Shown here in pieces: positions 8,839-18,547 of a stretch of DNA of 64,000 nt. The position numbers were made by a program, and so were the translations under genes. Numbering within the stretch: position 1 is the stretch's first letter; each line of letters begins with the position of its first letter. This DNA comes from Mycolicibacterium celeriflavum (lineage in GTDB: Bacteria; Actinomycetota; Actinomycetes; Mycobacteriales; Mycobacteriaceae), in assembly GCF_010731795.1 (NCBI RefSeq), contig NZ_AP022591.1:992001-1056000 (forward strand), in the 5' to 3' direction. The notes below the pieces were generated by a model. It was not told the origin of the DNA, did no database searches, and was given only the letters and a program-made list of their open reading frames with translations.

Positions 8839-11800
8839 ATGACCGTCGCCAGCCTGCCCAGCACACGCCGCAGGTCCGGGTATCGGTGGGTGCCCGCGGC
8901 GGCCGGGTGGACAGTAGGCATCATCGCCACGCTGTCGTTGTTGGCGAGCATCTCGCCGTTCGTACGGTCGGTCATCAAGGTGCCGCGCGAGTTCGTCAAC
9001 GATCACATCTTCAACTTCCCCGACACCAGCTTCGCGTGGGCGTTCGTGCTGGCGCTGCTGGCCGCCGCCCTGGCGGCACGCAAGAGCATCGCGTGGTGGA
9101 TCCTCCTCGGCTACATGGTGGCCGCGGCCGGCTGGAACGTCGCTGACCTGATCACCGGCGACGAAGCGGTGATGCAGGAGATCGGCGAGGTGATCGGGCT
9201 CGTCTTCCACGTCGCCGCGATCCTTTTCCTGCTCTTGGCCCGTCGCGAATTCTGGGCGAAAGTGCGCCGCGGGGCGCTGCTCAAGGCGGCGGCCGTGCTG
9301 GCGGCGGGTCTGGCGATCGGTACGGCGATCGGGTGGGGGCTGCTCGAGTTGTTCCCCGGCTCGCTGGCCCGCGATGACCGACTCTGGTACGCGCTGAACC
9401 GGGTGGGCGCGTTCGCGGGCGCGGACTCGTCCAACTTCTCCGGACATCCGCATGTACTCGTCAACGCGCTGCTCGGGCTGTTCGGTGCGGTGGCCCTGAT
9501 GGTCGCGGCGATCGTGCTCTTTCAGTCCCAACGCGCCGACAACGCCCTCACCGGCGAGGACGAATCCGCGCTGCGCGGGCTGCTGGAGTTGTTCGGTAAA
9601 AACGACTCACTCGGCTATTTCGCGACGCGCCGCGACAAGGCGGTGGTGTTCGCCCCCAACGGGCGAGCCGCCATCACCTACCGCGTCGAGGTGGGTGTCT
9701 GCCTGGCCAGCGGCGACCCCGTCGGCGATCCGAAAGCATGGGCCGCGGCAATCGACGCATGGTTGGCGCTGTGTCAAGCCTACGGCTGGGCGCCAGGCGT
9801 GATGGGTGCCAGCTCCGCCGGCGCGGAGGCGTTCCGCACGGCGGGGCTCAACGCCTTGCAACTCGGCGACGAAGCCATCCTGCATCCCGACGCATTCCGG
9901 CTCTCCGGACCGGACATGCGCGCAGTCCGACAGGCGGTGACACGGGCCCGGCGCGCGGGCACCAGCGTGCGCATCCGCAGGCACCGCGAACTCAGCGCCG
10001 AGGAGATGGCCGATGTCATCGCGCGGGCCGACACCTGGCGCGACACCGATGACGAGCGTGGTTTCTCGATGGCACTGGGCCGGCTCGGCGACCCCGCCGA
10101 CGGTGACTGCCTGCTGGTGGAGGCCGTGCAGCAAGACCAAGTGGTCGCGATGCTCTCGCTGGTGCCGTGGGGCACAAACGGCGTCTCGCTGGATTTGATG
10201 CGCCGTTCACCCCAATCCCCCAACGGCACCATCGAGCTGATGGTCAGCGAACTGTGTATGCAGGCCGAAGACATTGGCATCACTCGGATTTCGTTGAATT
10301 TCGCGATGTTCCGCTCGGCTTTCGAGCAGGGCGCGCAACTGGGCGCCGGCCCGGTCGCACGGCTGTGGCGCGGCCTTCTGGTGTTCTTCTCGCGGTGGTG
10401 GCAACTCGAGACGCTGTACCGCTCGAACATGAAATACCAACCGGAATGGGTGCCGCGCTACGCCTGTTACGAAGACGCCCGACTGGTTCCGCGGGTCGGG
10501 GTGGCATCGGTGATCGCCGAAGGCTTTCTCGTGCTGCCGTTCTCGCGGCGCCATGAGCAGCCGCACACCGGACACCACACCGCGGTACCGCGAAATCTGA
10601 TGGCGACGGGACTGCTGCACCATGACGGCACGGCCCCGGACCTCAGCGGCCTGGAGGCGGACCTGTCCGACGGCGACGAGCCGCGGCTGCCCGAACAGGT
10701 TCGGGTGCGGATGACCAAGCTCAAGGCGTTGCAGGACAACGGGATCGACGCCTACCCCGTCGGCAGCGCGCCATCGCACACCATCGTGGCCGCCATCGGG
10801 GCCGAGGACAGCGTTCCGGTGACGGTCGCGGGCCGGGTGCTGCGCAGCCGCGACTACGGCGGCGTGCTGTTCGCCCAGTTGCGGGACTGGTCCGGTGAAG
10901 TCCAACTGCTGCTGGACAATTCGCGGCTCGAGTCGGGGACGACGGCCGACTTCACCCACGCCATCGACCTGGGCGACCTGATCGAGGTGTCCGGCACGAT
11001 GGGCCACAGCAAGAAGGGCACCCGTTCGCTGCTGGTGCACGGTTGGCGGTTGATCGGCAAGTGTCTGCGTCCGTTGCCGGACAAGTGGAAAGGGTTGACC
11101 GATCAGGAGGCCCGGGTGCGGGCCCGTTACGTCGACCTGGCGATCAACACCGATGCCCGCGACCTGATCCGGGCCCGAAGCGGTGTGCTGCATGCGATCC
11201 GCGAAACGTTGGTCGGCAAGGGATTCCTCGAGGTCGAGACCCCGATCCTGCAGCAGATCCACGGTGGCGCGAACGCCCGCCCGTTCTTGACCCACATCAA
11301 CGCCTACGACCTCGACCTCTACCTGCGCATCGCGCCCGAGCTCTATCTCAAGCGGCTGTGCGTCGGCGGGGTCGAGCGAGTCTTCGAGCTGGGACGGGCA
11401 TTTCGCAACGAGGGCGTGGATTTCAGCCACAATCCGGAATTCACACTGCTGGAGGCGTATCAGGCGCACGCCGACTACAACGTGTGGATCGACGGTTGCC
11501 GCGAGTTGATCCAGAACGCGGCCGAGGCTGCCAACGGCTCGCAGGTGTTCTACCGACCCCGTGACGACGGCGCGCTCGAACCCGTCGACATCTCGGGGCA
11601 GTGGACGGTCAACACCGTGCACGGCGCGGTGTCGGAGGCGCTCGGCGAGGAGATCGGCCCGGACACCGACCTGGCGACGCTGCGCAAGCTGTGCGACGGC
11701 GCCGACATCCCGTACCTGACGCACTGGGATGCCGGCGCGGTGGTGCTGGAACTCTACGAGCGGCTGGTCGAGGACCGTACCGAAGAGCCGACCTTCTACA

Positions 11801-12141
11801 AGGACTTCCCGACGTCGGTGTCTCCGCTGACCCGGCCGCACCGCAGCATTGCCGGTGTCGCCGAACGCTGGGACCTGGTGGCGTGGGGCGTCGAACTTGG
11901 CACCGCCTACAGCGAACTCACCGATCCGGTAGAGCAGCGAAGGCGGTTGCAGGAGCAGTCGCTGCTGGCCGCGGGCGGCGATCCCGAGGCGATGGAACTC
12001 GACGAGGATTTCCTGCAGGCCATGGAGTACGCGATGCCGCCGACGGGTGGGCTCGGCATGGGCGTGGACCGCGTCGTCATGCTGATCACCGGTCGCAGCA
12101 TCCGTGAGACGCTCCCGTTCCCGTTGGCCAAGCCGCGTTAG
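8839..12141 (+). CDS. lysX: Bifunctional lysyl-phosphatidylglycerol synthase / lysyl-tRNA synthetase LysX
   Basis: LysX charges tRNA-Lys and transfers lysine to phosphatidylglycerol, reducing the negative charge of the membrane and giving resistance to cationic peptides. It has about 1100 residues. An N-terminal membrane part with several helices (about 15-240) is followed by an MprF-type transferase domain (about 250-570, with [14 protein letters not shown]). From about 610 a LysRS follows: OB fold, motif 2 ([20 protein letters not shown]) and motif 3 ([20 protein letters not shown]). ATG 8839 is preferred to ATG 8827 because of the TAATGT box; neither has a ribosome site. The gene stands alone, 43 bp after the DUF1844 gene. 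Confidence 0.97.
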   Translation: MTVASLPSTRRRSGYRWVPAAAGWTVGIIATLSLLASISPFVRSVIKVPREFVNDHIFNFPDTSFAWAFVLALLAAALAARKSIAWWILLGYMVAAAGWNVADLITGDEAVMQEIGEVIGLVFHVAAILFLLLARREFWAKVRRGALLKAAAVLAAGLAIGTAIGWGLLELFPGSLARDDRLWYALNRVGAFAGADSSNFSGHPHVLVNALLGLFGAVALMVAAIVLFQSQRADNALTGEDESALRGLLELFGKNDSLGYFATRRDKAVVFAPNGRAAITYRVEVGVCLASGDPVGDPKAWAAAIDAWLALCQAYGWAPGVMGASSAGAEAFRTAGLNALQLGDEAILHPDAFRLSGPDMRAVRQAVTRARRAGTSVRIRRHRELSAEEMADVIARADTWRDTDDERGFSMALGRLGDPADGDCLLVEAVQQDQVVAMLSLVPWGTNGVSLDLMRRSPQSPNGTIELMVSELCMQAEDIGITRISLNFAMFRSAFEQGAQLGAGPVARLWRGLLVFFSRWWQLETLYRSNMKYQPEWVPRYACYEDARLVPRVGVASVIAEGFLVLPFSRRHEQPHTGHHTAVPRNLMATGLLHHDGTAPDLSGLEADLSDGDEPRLPEQVRVRMTKLKALQDNGIDAYPVGSAPSHTIVAAIGAEDSVPVTVAGRVLRSRDYGGVLFAQLRDWSGEVQLLLDNSRLESGTTADFTHAIDLGDLIEVSGTMGHSKKGTRSLLVHGWRLIGKCLRPLPDKWKGLTDQEARVRARYVDLAINTDARDLIRARSGVLHAIRETLVGKGFLEVETPILQQIHGGANARPFLTHINAYDLDLYLRIAPELYLKRLCVGGVERVFELGRAFRNEGVDFSHNPEFTLLEAYQAHADYNVWIDGCRELIQNAAEAANGSQVFYRPRDDGALEPVDISGQWTVNTVHGAVSEALGEEIGPDTDLATLRKLCDGADIPYLTHWDAGAVVLELYERLVEDRTEEPTFYKDFPTSVSPLTRPHRSIAGVAERWDLVAWGVELGTAYSELTDPVEQRRRLQEQSLLAAGGDPEAMELDEDFLQAMEYAMPPTGGLGMGVDRVVMLITGRSIRETLPFPLAKPR

Positions 12142-12159
12142 CGCGGCCGAAAGCGGGTG

Positions 12160-12456
12160 CTACGCCGGGCAATACGACTGCGTCGCAGCACCGACGAAGA
12201 ACCCGCTCTGCTCGACGGTCCAGTTGGCGGGTTCGCTGATCTCGACGGCCACCTGTTCTGGGGCCTGGCCCGCGGCCACGTAATCGCATACCGCGTGAGC
12301 GAGGACGATGGCGTCCTCGGGCGTCGAGAACGGGATGCCCTCGGCTTCGATCACAGAGACGAACACATCGTCGGTTTCGTCGGCGAGGGCCGGCGCGGCG
12401 GTGGCGATCGCCAGGCCGACCGCGACGACCGCTGAAAAGAGGGTGGCACCGCGCAT
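12160..12456 (-). CDS. Small secreted DUF732-type protein
   Basis: An exported 98-residue protein of a mycobacterial family without known function. An N-terminal signal peptide (MRGATLFSAVVAVGLAIATAAPALA) precedes a mature helical part with two cysteines (AHAVCDYVAAG and QSYCPA) that may form a disulphide. ATG 12456 is chosen because it begins the signal peptide and has GAGAGGAG seven bases upstream. It is convergent with lysX, 18 bp apart. Confidence 0.8.
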   Translation of the reverse strand: MRGATLFSAVVAVGLAIATAAPALADETDDVFVSVIEAEGIPFSTPEDAIVLAHAVCDYVAAGQAPEQVAVEISEPANWTVEQSGFFVGAATQSYCPA

Positions 12457-12594
12457 GTTGGGCTCCTCTCGATGGTTTGCCAACGGCGATACGCTACGCG
12501 GCACGGCACTGCTCCGCGATGTTTTCACCGAAATTATCGCTCCCGTCATTATTTGCCCCAAGCCGGCGCTCCGCCAAGGGGTACCGTGAGCGGC

Positions 12595-12906
12595 ATGCCG
12601 GACGAACCGCCACCCGCCCCGGAACCCGCGGTCGACGCCGAGACCGTGGAGCCAGAACCCGAGGCCACCACCCCCGTCGAGCCGGTCGACAGCGGATATA
12701 CCCCGGGCGGTGTCCCGACGTTCGAATCCGTGCAAGAGAAGATCGAAACCCGGTACGGCACCGCGATCGGCGCGTCCGAACTCGCCGCGGAGACACCGGA
12801 GGGCCGCAGCGTCGCCGAGCAGTACGACGAGCGACAGCGCGCGGCCGCCGAGCGACTCGATCGAATCCGCGAGCAGATGAACAAGCAGTCCGACGACTCT
12901 CAGTAA
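12595..12906 (+). CDS. Small acidic coiled-coil protein of unknown function
   Basis: A 103-residue protein not recognised. Residues 1-40 are rich in Pro, Glu and Ala; the rest (FESVQEKIETRYGTAIGASE, then AEQYDERQRAAAERLDRIRE) is helical and likely coiled-coil. No signal or membrane segment is seen. TACCGT at 12582-12587, seven bases before ATG 12595, suggests a leaderless message; a GTG at 12586 is the alternative. Its end overlaps the convergent gene at 12900 by 7 bp. Confidence 0.65.
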   Translation: MPDEPPPAPEPAVDAETVEPEPEATTPVEPVDSGYTPGGVPTFESVQEKIETRYGTAIGASELAAETPEGRSVAEQYDERQRAAAERLDRIREQMNKQSDDSQ

Positions 12907-13979
12907 TCCGATTCGGCGGCCAGGATCTCAGCCAGGAACGCGTCGGCGGCCGGCTGATGCAACCGCGACTGGGCGAACGCTCGCACCCGCTCGCGGGTCT
13001 GCACCGACTCGCCGACATCGACACCAATAGTCACCGTCGTGTCCTGCCAATCGTGGTTCCAGGCAGCATGTTCCGTGAGCGGCCCCCGCTCCGGATCGGC
13101 AAGCGGGACCGTGGCACGCCCGTCCGCCCCGAGCGCCCCCGCTCCGCCGACAGTGCCAGACTGCAACCGCACCGCGATGCCACGCGGTGAGCCCAGACCC
13201 GTCAACTCCGCGCCGATCACCCCGTTGACGACATCGCCGTCCAGTTCGACGGTCCAGTCGACGGTGCCGTCCGCGGCGTCGAAGATGCCCGGCGGTACGG
13301 CGCCCCAGTTGATCGACGTGGTGCCGCCGGCGATGACGCCCGCGCCCCGACCACGTGCCTGCGCCCCGGCCGCGAGCGCGTAATCGTCACGCCGACTTGT
13401 CGCCGGTTCCGCGTCCAACGCGAGGCCGATGTCGTCGGCGATGTTTCGGCACCCGTCGACGAGCGCAACGACCCGCAAATCGCCTTCCTGCGCAGCCGCA
13501 TTCAGCCTGGCTGCGTGCGGCGCCAGCAGATAGGTCAGCTCCGAATCGAAGGTGTCATCGCCGAAGTAGTCCTGCGCCGCGGCAGTCAGCAGCGCGACTT
13601 CGGCATCCAGGATGGCGCTGTCGAGCACCGGGATTGCATCGCGCTGGCTGACCGGCCACCAACGTCGCAGCCAATGCCCGAGCGCCAGCCTGCGCAGCGG
13701 TTCCACCGGACCGGGCAGCAGGTTCACGCCGTCCACCTCGACGCTGTCGAGTGGAGTGCGACCATCCAACGCGGACGCGACGGCTTGATGACCGGACTCA
13801 CCCACCACGCGCCACAGCCAGTCGGCTCGGGCGGGATCGGTGAACGTGATCTGCGGCTCAGCCGCGTCGTCGACGATCCACGACAGCACCGCACCGCTGA
13901 CCTCCAGCACCGCCACGAGTGGAGTCGGCCTCACGAGCGGCCCGGTGGCCCAGAGTCCCGAATCTGCGATCAGTCTCAT
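12900..13979 (-). CDS. Unknown protein A of the TPR/CHAT cassette
   Basis: A 359-residue protein with no family I recognise. It begins MRLIADSGLWATGPLVRPTP. Residues 1-200 are mixed helix and strand with Trp-rich patches (LGHWLRRWWPVSQRD). Residues about 225-330 look like a beta-rich domain with alternating Gly/Val (WTVELDGDVVNGVIGAEL; GIAVRLQSG), and a short helical end follows. No signal peptide, membrane segment, P-loop or protease motif is seen. Its ATG overlaps the stop of gene B by four bases (ATGA), so A and B are made together. Both are transcribed in the same direction as the nearby TPR and CHAT genes, making A a candidate partner or substrate of the protease. Confidence 0.7.
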   Translation of the reverse strand: MRLIADSGLWATGPLVRPTPLVAVLEVSGAVLSWIVDDAAEPQITFTDPARADWLWRVVGESGHQAVASALDGRTPLDSVEVDGVNLLPGPVEPLRRLALGHWLRRWWPVSQRDAIPVLDSAILDAEVALLTAAAQDYFGDDTFDSELTYLLAPHAARLNAAAQEGDLRVVALVDGCRNIADDIGLALDAEPATSRRDDYALAAGAQARGRGAGVIAGGTTSINWGAVPPGIFDAADGTVDWTVELDGDVVNGVIGAELTGLGSPRGIAVRLQSGTVGGAGALGADGRATVPLADPERGPLTEHAAWNHDWQDTTVTIGVDVGESVQTRERVRAFAQSRLHQPAADAFLAEILAAESDY

Positions 13980-15274
13980 CCGGCGACCTGCAGCTCGAGC
14001 ATGGTCTTGATCCGCTGCCGGTGGTCGAGGCTCACCGATCTCGCCACGCCTTCCAGCACCGAGCGGACCTCGTCGACGTCGACACACGGTTCCTGCCACA
14101 CGTCGCGTCCGTGCAGCCGCGCCCACAGCCGACTCAGATACGGCCGCGCGAACGCCGCGAGGTCGTCGATCACCTGCTGTTGGCGCGGATGGATCGGGCC
14201 GCCCTCGGCGAGGTAGCGGCGGGCGTGCATTACGTAGGCCTCCTTGCGCAGCCGTGCCTGGATCTGCCGGGCCAACTCGTAGGTCGGTGCGCAGTCCGCC
14301 AGCGGGGCCAACTCCACCGCGACCTCGATACCGGCGACCAGGGTGGCCTGCTTGTCCTCGGCGAGCAGGCCCCACGGCGCGCACACGCGGTCGACCTCTT
14401 CGGCGCACAACGTCGGCACGTCGGGTAGTTCGTCGCGGTCCATGGCCCGGCGCAGCGTCGCGCGCACCCGGTCGACCACGCTGCGGTCGAGGGGACGGTC
14501 GTTGTCGGCACCGCCGGTGACGGCCGGCGGCTGTTGCGGCTCAACAGCACTGAGGCCGAGGTCGACGATCGACCACGGCAGCTCCGTCCCACTCCGCGCC
14601 CTGGCCCCCAGGTTGTAGGGTGCCGCGTCGGCGACCAGCGCGTGCCAAACCCGTTGCCGGGCGGCGGTTGCGGCGTGGCTGTCGGCGGGTCCGAGCACCG
14701 TGGTCAATCCCGCCATGAATGGGCCGGAGATCTCGCCACCCGCGTGCACGTCGCGCCAACTGCGGCGGAGTTGCTTCGACAACTCGGCGATCACCTTCTC
14801 GTCGGACACGAACCGGTTGAGCACCTCGATGGCGGTGCGGTCACGATCGGCATGGATCTGCCGCAGCACGTCTTCGGCGCCGCAGTCCTGTTGAGACGGC
14901 ATGCCTTTGGTGACGGCCAACTCGAAGCAGACCGGAAAGTACAGCTCCTGGGCATTGCCGGTAGTGATACGCAGCCGGCGACGCTCGCGTTTGAGTACCT
15001 CGAACCACGCTGCAGCGGCACGCAATTGCGCGCCGTGCCCGACAATGACGTGATGCATCGCGTCGGCCACCTCGGGCGCCACGAACGGCGCCGAATACTG
15101 GGTGTTCGATCGGAGCCGAAGCACCAGCGGGTCGATGATCCGCTTCACTGTTCGCCGTAGCGGACCACCGTCGTCGCCGCTGAGCACCTCGACGCCGGAA
15201 CCGAGCGCGCGCCACGCCCGGTCGATCACCGCCCTGCGTGGATGTGCGACGGCGACGGCCGTCTCGGCGCTCAT
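13976..15274 (-). CDS. Unknown protein B of the TPR/CHAT cassette
   Basis: A 432-residue, mainly helical, soluble protein that I do not recognise. It starts MSAETAVAVAHPRRAVIDRA. Arg/Leu-rich helices dominate (RRTVKRIIDPLVLRLRS; RLRKEAYVMHARRYLAEGG), and a Pro/Asp-rich linker at about 245-275 may separate two domains. No catalytic motif was found. ATG 15274 lies six bases after TATCCT (15286-15281), so the B-A message is probably leaderless; a longer frame from 15343 would cross that promoter. It is divergent from gene C, sharing an 83 bp control region, and coupled to gene A. Confidence 0.7.
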   Translation of the reverse strand: MSAETAVAVAHPRRAVIDRAWRALGSGVEVLSGDDGGPLRRTVKRIIDPLVLRLRSNTQYSAPFVAPEVADAMHHVIVGHGAQLRAAAAWFEVLKRERRRLRITTGNAQELYFPVCFELAVTKGMPSQQDCGAEDVLRQIHADRDRTAIEVLNRFVSDEKVIAELSKQLRRSWRDVHAGGEISGPFMAGLTTVLGPADSHAATAARQRVWHALVADAAPYNLGARARSGTELPWSIVDLGLSAVEPQQPPAVTGGADNDRPLDRSVVDRVRATLRRAMDRDELPDVPTLCAEEVDRVCAPWGLLAEDKQATLVAGIEVAVELAPLADCAPTYELARQIQARLRKEAYVMHARRYLAEGGPIHPRQQQVIDDLAAFARPYLSRLWARLHGRDVWQEPCVDVDEVRSVLEGVARSVSLDHRQRIKTMLELQVAG

Positions 15275-15280
15275 CAGGAC

Positions 15281-15286
15281 AGGATA
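15281..15286 (-). promoter_or_regulatory. -10 box of gene B, leaderless layout
   Basis: TATCCT on the minus strand, then GTCCTG, then ATG 15274. Confidence 0.6.
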
Positions 15287-15303
15287 GGAGCTACGTCCGC
15301 TGG

Positions 15304-15309
15304 TTGACA
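15304..15309 (+). promoter_or_regulatory. Candidate -35 box of gene C
   Basis: A consensus TTGACA 49 bp before ATG 15358. A matching -10 is weak (TAGCGG at 15329-15334). Confidence 0.35.
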
Positions 15310-15357
15310 GCCGCAAACTTGGGTTCGGTAGCGGTGCGGCCACCGGACCCTGAGGAC

Positions 15358-15768
15358 ATGTTCACTGCGCTGTTCGCGTCCTTCAGGCGTATCCCGCGGT
15401 CGGTGTGCGACGAGGCCGACGAGCGCCTGGTGACCGCGCACGACATTCTGGCCGCGCGCGCCGAATTCGATCAGATGATGGTGCGCAAGGGCCTGCTCAC
15501 CCGCCACCGACTCGAGCTGATCCGCCACGGCATCCGAGCCCGCGCGGTCGTCACCGCGATGCGCCCGACCGGGCAGACGCTCGAGGACTACCGCGAGATC
15601 GAGCTCGATGTGATGGTCAAAAAGCCTGAGGGCGGACAGTTTCCCGTCCGGGAGACGGCGCTGGTGCCCGCCTCCGCGCTGCCGAAGGTCTCCCCCGGCA
15701 GCATCATCGACACGTACTACCGGTCAGGTGACGAGTCCGCCGTCGCGATCTGTGTTTCTCCGGCATGA
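15358..15768 (+). CDS. Small beta-domain protein C of the TPR/CHAT cassette
   Basis: A 136-residue soluble protein. The N-terminal half is helical (FRRIPRSVCDEADERLV; DQMMVRKGLLTRHRLELIRH). The C-terminal half, GIRARAVVTAMRPTGQTLED onward, has the pattern of a small beta-barrel seen in actinobacterial proteins (a Gly-x-x-Ala start, then an alternating strand ending in VPASALPKVSPGS); function unknown. ATG 15358 follows GAGGAC. It lies between the two minus-strand pairs: divergent from B and back-to-back with the CHAT gene, whose stop begins on the next base. Confidence 0.7.
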   Translation: MFTALFASFRRIPRSVCDEADERLVTAHDILAARAEFDQMMVRKGLLTRHRLELIRHGIRARAVVTAMRPTGQTLEDYREIELDVMVKKPEGGQFPVRETALVPASALPKVSPGSIIDTYYRSGDESAVAICVSPA

Positions 15769-16968
15769 TCAACGCGCACCGTCGACGGCGAAGCTGACCA
15801 GCGCCGCCCAGTACAGCGGGCTGGCGGTCCGGTCGCCGACACGCCAATCCCGCATCCGTTGCCGTTGCCAGCGGTTCACCGCGCAGCCTGCATCGTCGGC
15901 TTCGTGGGCGCGGTCGACGGCGACGATCGCTTCGCCCATCGGGTCGGCGTCCGACTCGGCGAACCGGCGGTATCCCGCCGTCGTCGGCAACGACCACAGC
16001 GTGGCCGTGACCAGTTGCGCCCCACCGAGGATCGTCGCCGCCACCAGCCCACTGGCCTCGTCGAACTGGTAATCACCGCCGGATGCGCACGCCAGCAGCG
16101 CGACCCGGGGCGGGAACGGCAACCTCGACGACATCAGTTCACCCGCAGTGAGCGGACGGTCTTCGGCAAGGTGCAGCGCGGCGCGGTCCGCATGACCGAC
16201 GTCGCCGTCGGCGGCGGTGGCGTGGCCGACATACAACATTCGGCTGGGCTGTCGGGCGAGCAGCCCGGCAAGCCACCGCCGGTCGGCGTCGGTGCGCCGG
16301 AACAAGTCCACCACGGCCGGCGCGTCGGGCAACAGCGGGCGACGCGCCGCCAGGTCTGCGAAATGACGGGCCAGCACCGTATCCGGCGCCGGTCGACCGA
16401 GGACGGAACCCAGTGCCGAGTCCGGCCGCTGATCGGGCACCCGCGGGTCGAGAACCAACAGTGCCGGGTTGTCGCACCGGCTGCCCCAGCCCGCGGATGT
16501 GCGCGGCGCATTGACGATGTTCGGCGGCGGGGCCAGCAGCACCTCGAGGAGCTCCATCAGCCGGTGGCCCTCGTCGGCGGGCATTGCGAACAGGCCCCAC
16601 GGCATTCTGGCCAGGCGCGCGCTCGGGGACACGAACAGCGTGGCGCGCGGTGACGACGCATGGTCGAGAAGCAGCTGCCAGGCCGCGGGTGCGATCAAAC
16701 GCGCGCCCAGCGTGCGTGCGAGTTCGAATTCGCTTGTGGGCGCGGAGAATGCACCCTCGGTGATCGCACGCTTGAGCGCGTCAAGACGGCTTTCCGCCCC
16801 GACCGGGTCGGGCAGGGCGTCGCCCAGACAGTCCACCGCGGCCAGGAGGTCGGACTGCTCGACCACCCAGGTGACGGTCTTCGCCGGGTCGCCGACGACC
16901 CGCAGGCTGGCGTACGTCGCGACACCGACATCGGCGAACCGCAGTACGAGGGTGCCGGTCAGGGCCAT
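15769..16968 (-). CDS. CHAT-domain cysteine protease
   Basis: A predicted caspase-like (clan CD) protease of 399 residues. Residues about 105-395 form a CHAT domain: FVSPSARLARMPWGLFAMP is the entry strand-helix, His249 (LYVGHATA) and Cys294 (VALLACASGGD) form the dyad, and SPLYWAALVSFA (383-394) is the usual ending. The first 100 residues are a family-specific helical region. CHAT proteases cleave a dedicated partner when an attached sensor, often TPR repeats, is triggered. Here the TPR module is the separate gene immediately upstream, overlapping by 10 bp (ATG 16968; TPR stop 16959), which argues for coupled synthesis and a complex. A GTG at 16977 is the alternative start. Defence, signalling or stress roles are inference only. 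Confidence 0.85.
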   Translation of the reverse strand: MALTGTLVLRFADVGVATYASLRVVGDPAKTVTWVVEQSDLLAAVDCLGDALPDPVGAESRLDALKRAITEGAFSAPTSEFELARTLGARLIAPAAWQLLLDHASSPRATLFVSPSARLARMPWGLFAMPADEGHRLMELLEVLLAPPPNIVNAPRTSAGWGSRCDNPALLVLDPRVPDQRPDSALGSVLGRPAPDTVLARHFADLAARRPLLPDAPAVVDLFRRTDADRRWLAGLLARQPSRMLYVGHATAADGDVGHADRAALHLAEDRPLTAGELMSSRLPFPPRVALLACASGGDYQFDEASGLVAATILGGAQLVTATLWSLPTTAGYRRFAESDADPMGEAIVAVDRAHEADDAGCAVNRWQRQRMRDWRVGDRTASPLYWAALVSFAVDGAR

Positions 16969-18533
16969 GTGGGCCACGCGGGCTCGTCCGCGGTGACGTC
17001 GCGACCGTACCTCTCGGCGGCGAGCGCGCGGTAACGACCGATGATGGGCGTGCCGGTCGGATCCATCACCAGCGGCGGCAACGGGCCCAGCTTGGTCAGC
17101 GACGCGCCACCGACGACCGCGGGACCGGCGGCGACGAGGGCATACTCCTCCACGGACTCCACCGGTACCGCCGCGGTCGCGGTGTCGGCCCACGTCAGCG
17201 TGTCGGCGGACACGGGCTCGGAGCTGAACGTGCCACGTGCGCTGTGATATTCGATCAGCTCGCTCACGAGGTCCGTGTTACCCCACTCCCATGCGACGGC
17301 GAAGGCGCCGGCGAGAATCGGCGCGGAGACGTATGTCGCCCAGCGCATCCGGGCGTCGGCATCGGGTATTGCGTGCCGGACCGAGTCGACAGCCAGCGCC
17401 GCGGGGACTTTGAGTTCGGCGGCCTGCTCCAGCTTCTGCGCGGCGTTGGCTGGATCGGCTTGCGCATCGGCGCGCCAGATGTTGCCGAGTTGGTCGTCCA
17501 GCCGCGCGTACTGAAGCCAGCTGTGTCGGGGCCAGGCGTCGAGCAACTCGCGAGCCTCGGCGACGCGCTCGACCGCGGAAGCGAAGTCGCCGCGGAAGAT
17601 GTCGACCCAACTGCGCTGCAACAGAAGTCGGTGGATGTGCAACGGCTTCTCGATCTCCCGCCAGTGCCGCTCGGCGTGACCGAGTCGCTCGTCGGCGTCG
17701 TCGAGCGCCTGCACCGAGATGCTGATCAGCCCGAAGTACAGCCAGCACCGTGAGACGTCATGTGCGCGCGCGTGTTCGGCGATCGCGGGATACGCCTCGT
17801 GGACAAGCGTCTGCGCCTGCGCCCGGTCCCCCGCCGACCATGCCGCCGTGGCCCGTTCGAGCTGTGTTCGCGACATCGCCAGCTTCCACTCCCGCGCCGC
17901 CGCCCGGGCTCCCGCTCGCCGCAGCCACGGTTCCGCCTCGGACAGCCGTCCGGTCTCGACACAGAACCTGCCGTACCCGATGGCCCCTAGGACGAGCAGG
18001 TGATCGTGATACGCGCTGCCGTCGCCGGGGCGTTCGATGACATCGATCACCCGCTGCCACAGCGGAATCGACTTCACGTGCAGATCGTCGTCGCAGAGCG
18101 CGACCGCACACAGGATCTCGGCGTAGGTGATCAGGAACCGGTGTTCGTCGGCGAGTCCGGGAACGGGCCCGTCGTCGGTCAGCGCGATGAGCGCGGCCTC
18201 GGCGGCCTCGTGGTCGCCGTGCGCAGCGGCCAAGCCGATCTCCAGGAACTGCGCCCGACGCGAGTACCGGCGCACCATCCGCTCGGTCTCTGTGGTCGTG
18301 TCCGTGTAGGCGGCCAGGCAGTCGCGGATGCGCTGCAGGCACTCCTCGGTCCCGTTGTATGCCGTGCGGACGAGATAGATCTCCCCGAGCAGCGCATAGA
18401 CCTCCAGCATCCAATCGTCGCGGCCGGCCTGCTCGATCTGCGGGATCAACGACAGCAGCAGGTCCTTCGCCGCCTCTTCGTTGGCCGCGAACCCCAGGAG
18501 ACGGGCGCGCTCGAGGTCCGCGGGGATCGCCAC
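16959..18533 (-). CDS. TPR-repeat protein, partner of the CHAT protease
   Basis: A 524-residue soluble protein built of paired helices, with TPR-like units at about 180-215 (YGRFCVETGRLSEAEPWLRR), 225-255 (AAWSAGDRAQAQTLVHEA) and 305-335 (DIFRGDFASAVERVAEAREL). The C-terminal part (about 430-524) is not TPR and ends in a Pro/Trp-rich tail (DEPAWPTWP). In TPR-CHAT proteins the repeats sense a signal or bind the target; here that function is on its own chain. The start is GTG 18533, six bases after TATGAT; a TTG at 18599 would read through the terminator of the previous gene and is rejected. It is the first gene of the TPR-CHAT pair. Confidence 0.8.
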   Translation of the reverse strand: MAIPADLERARLLGFAANEEAAKDLLLSLIPQIEQAGRDDWMLEVYALLGEIYLVRTAYNGTEECLQRIRDCLAAYTDTTTETERMVRRYSRRAQFLEIGLAAAHGDHEAAEAALIALTDDGPVPGLADEHRFLITYAEILCAVALCDDDLHVKSIPLWQRVIDVIERPGDGSAYHDHLLVLGAIGYGRFCVETGRLSEAEPWLRRAGARAAAREWKLAMSRTQLERATAAWSAGDRAQAQTLVHEAYPAIAEHARAHDVSRCWLYFGLISISVQALDDADERLGHAERHWREIEKPLHIHRLLLQRSWVDIFRGDFASAVERVAEARELLDAWPRHSWLQYARLDDQLGNIWRADAQADPANAAQKLEQAAELKVPAALAVDSVRHAIPDADARMRWATYVSAPILAGAFAVAWEWGNTDLVSELIEYHSARGTFSSEPVSADTLTWADTATAAVPVESVEEYALVAAGPAVVGGASLTKLGPLPPLVMDPTGTPIIGRYRALAAERYGRDVTADEPAWPTWP

Positions 18534-18539
18534 CGCGCA

Positions 18540-18545
18540 ATCATA
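18540..18545 (-). promoter_or_regulatory. -10 box of the TPR-CHAT pair, leaderless layout
   Basis: TATGAT, then TGCGCG, then GTG 18533. The box begins two bases after the lpqH-type terminator stem, so its -35 region lies inside that stem. Confidence 0.6.
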
Positions 18546-18547
18546 GA

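Noticed and set aside
12900-14408. 502-residue version of gene A
   Set aside because: The extra N-terminus is an Arg/Gly-rich antisense-like frame inside gene B; ATG 13979 with the ATGA overlap is the natural start.
12900-15274. Gasdermin identity for gene A or B
   Set aside because: Considered because CHAT proteases occur beside bacterial gasdermins, but the lengths, lack of an N-terminal lipidated Cys and the overall pattern do not support it from sequence alone.
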